Assembly (NCBI GenBank): GCA_035444205.1
Contig: DAOMOD010000209.1
Span: forward strand, 1-7,217
Source: DAOMOD01 sp035444205
GTDB taxonomy: Bacteria; Pseudomonadota; Gammaproteobacteria; Xanthomonadales; BPKI01
Length of the DNA stretch: 7,217 bases
Direction of reading: 5' to 3'
Of this stretch, positions 6,466 through 7,217 are shown in pieces. A program made the position numbers and the translations under genes. Numbering within the stretch: position 1 is the first letter of the stretch; each line of letters starts with the position of its first letter. The notes beneath the pieces were generated by a model. That model saw only the letters and a list, made by a program, of their open reading frames with translations. It did no database searches and was not told the DNA's origin.

Positions 6466-6757
6466 ATGCGCAAGACTCCCGTGATACTCCTGCCGCTGCT
6501 GCTGCTCGGCGCCTGCGGCGGTGGCGCCGAAGGCAGGGCGGTCGAGGCCTGCCAGCAGGCCATCGCCGATCGCATGTCCGGCCGCAACCACCAGCTCGAC
6601 CTTCGCGACATGCGCAACAGCTCCACGGCCGAGGGAGACAATGTCTTCTACATCCGTTCGAACATCATCTTCGACCAGGGCCTGCCCAACGAGTACTCGC
6701 AGACCTTCGAGTGCCGGGCTCGGGTGATGAACGGGCAGGCCAACGTCACCTTCCTGC
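6466..6757 (+). CDS. Small uncharacterised lipoprotein, 3' end lost in the assembly gap
   Basis: The N-terminus MRKTPVILLPLLLLGACGGG is a textbook lipoprotein signal: two basic residues, a Leu-rich core and lipobox LGAC with Cys at 17. About 97 residues are visible before the Ns, including two further cysteines (EACQQA and FECRAR) that could form a disulphide in the periplasm. AAGG seven bases upstream supports ATG 6466. If the ten Ns are the true gap length, the frame continues to TGA 6841-6843 with a Cys-rich tail (CNRPQQEGCETCG), but the Ns are probably a placeholder, so that tail should not be trusted. I do not recognise the family. Confidence 0.75.
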
Positions 6758-6767
6758 NNNNNNNNNN
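6758..6767. other. Assembly gap (10 Ns)
   Basis: Ten consecutive Ns interrupt the small lipoprotein gene. A round number of Ns usually marks a scaffold join of unknown length, so order and distance across it, and the reading frame, are uncertain. Confidence 0.95.
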
Positions 6768-6920
6768 AGGCCACACTTCTTGCAACCGTCCGCAGCAGGA
6801 GGGCTGTGAGACATGTGGGCCAGCCTACCCGGACTGCACCTGAACATCGGCGCGGACTGAGCGGCAGATCTCCGGGGCAGCTGCGGCGGAAGGCACCCTT
6901 CCTGACCCCTCTTGCCGGCG

Positions 6921-6979
6921 TCCTGCGATCGGGCCCCAAGACACGATCGTAGGAGGAGAACTGATCATGCGGATCGTTC
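6921..6979 (+). promoter_or_regulatory. Two adjacent hairpins enclosing a strong ribosome site and start codon
   Basis: Hairpin 1 pairs TCCTGCGATCG (6921-6931) with CGATCGTAGGA (6944-6954): 11 pairs including one G-U, loop of 12 bases. Its right arm takes in the first half of the Shine-Dalgarno AGGAGG (6951-6956). Hairpin 2 pairs GAAC-t-GATC (6958-6966) with GATC-GTTC (6972-6979), with one bulged T, leaving ATG 6967-6969 in the five-base loop. Together they could limit translation of the ORF at 6967. Confidence 0.4.
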
Positions 6980-7108
6980 GCTGGCTTGCTGGCGGCATCG
7001 CGGTGCCGCCGTGCTGATCAGCATGCGGCTCTGGCTGTCCATGGCGCCGCGCGCCGTGGTGGAAGATTTGGGCCGGAAGATTCGCTCCGGCGAGGGTGGC
7101 GCGGCGCT
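6967..7108 (+). pseudogene. Short membrane-anchored ORF, apparently broken by a one-base frameshift
   Basis: An excellent AGGAGG/GGAG ribosome site precedes ATG 6967, but the frame encodes only MRIVRWLAGGIAVPPC before TGA 7014-7016. Adding one base near GCGGTGCC (about 7000-7007) would restore MRIVRWLAGGIAV followed by AAVLISMRLWLSMAPRAVVE, a single hydrophobic segment with a basic start, as in a small membrane protein or signal anchor. That corrected frame then runs open into the antisense of the next gene to the window edge, so its true end is unknown. The deletion could be real decay or a base-calling error near the gap. No family recognised. Confidence 0.28.
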
Positions 7109-7217
7109 TCACTCCTCGAAACGCAGGTGCCTGACGCTCTTGCCGCGGCGGCGGATCAGGCGCAGCGCCTCGATGCCGACGCGGATGTGGTTCTCGACGA
7201 AGTTTTCGGTGACCACG
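7109..7217 (-). CDS. C-terminal end of a gene, possibly AMP nucleosidase
   Basis: The last 35 codons of a minus-strand gene are visible, ending TGA at 7109-7111; the start is beyond the right edge. The tail VENHIRVGIEALRLIRRRGK followed by SVRHLRFEE resembles, from memory, the end of AMP nucleosidase (EHLQIGIRAIDLLRAEG in E. coli Amn, then a KLR motif). That enzyme hydrolyses AMP to adenine and ribose 5-phosphate. The stretch is short, so this is a suggestion; another protein ending in an amphipathic helix is possible. That it is coding is supported by an uninterrupted frame with high third-position GC. Confidence 0.5.
   Translation of the reverse strand, partial: VVTENFVENHIRVGIEALRLIRRRGKSVRHLRFEE

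Larger units (their letters stand above)
6768..7108. other. Stretch with no established gene
   Basis: These 341 bases hold a hairpin GGAAGG-cac-CCTTCC (6888-6902) without a T-run, the structured ribosome site at 6921-6979 and a short, apparently frameshifted ORF beginning at 6967. No full-length gene with a typical start and codon pattern can be supported on either strand, although missing sequence in the gap may hide one. Confidence 0.5.

Noticed and set aside
6768..6843. Cys-rich C-terminal tail of the small lipoprotein after the gap
   Set aside because: The reading frame across the Ns depends on their number, which is probably a placeholder, so the tail cannot be trusted.

Overview
The window is GC-rich proteobacterial chromosome. 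GTAG-headed REP palindromes, a Grx4-type glutaredoxin fused to a rhodanese, and the codon usage suggest a gammaproteobacterium of the Xanthomonadales (Rhodanobacteraceae/Lysobacteraceae-like). This placement is inference, not proof. A run of 10 Ns at 6758-6767 shows it is a draft assembly, and gene calls around that gap are less certain.

Layout, left to right. (1) 1-782, plus strand: 3' three-quarters of a low-specificity L-threonine aldolase (ltaE). (2) 783-1155: a convergent intergenic region built of two inverted REP pairs, with a diverged second copy of the ltaE 3' end between them. (3) 1156-3755, minus strand: a two-gene, translationally coupled operon for a periplasmic molybdenum hydroxylase of the isoquinoline 1-oxidoreductase (IorAB) type: a 2Fe-2S small subunit and a Tat-exported molybdopterin large subunit, with no FAD subunit nearby. 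(4) 3756-3938: divergent intergenic region with a perfect dyad. (5) 3939-6328, plus strand: an unrecognised 474-residue lipoprotein and a 307-residue three-domain protein (CGFS glutaredoxin, cysteine-less A-type carrier-like domain, rhodanese), 41 bases apart and probably co-transcribed. (6) 6328-6843: a possible small ORF overlapping the glutaredoxin stop, then a small lipoprotein gene interrupted by the assembly gap. (7) 6844-7108: a mostly non-coding stretch with a strong Shine-Dalgarno held between two hairpins, followed by a short, apparently frameshifted ORF. (8) 7109-7217, minus strand: the last 35 codons of a gene whose tail resembles AMP nucleosidase.

Functionally, the IorAB pair probably oxidises an aldehyde or N-heterocycle in the periplasm and passes electrons to a cytochrome-type acceptor. 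The glutaredoxin fusion points to iron-sulphur cluster or sulphur trafficking in the cytoplasm. I see no phage, CRISPR, toxin-antitoxin or defence system. The most unusual items are the duplicated ltaE tail framed by REP elements, the degenerate A-type domain in the glutaredoxin fusion, and the structured translation start near 6921-6979.
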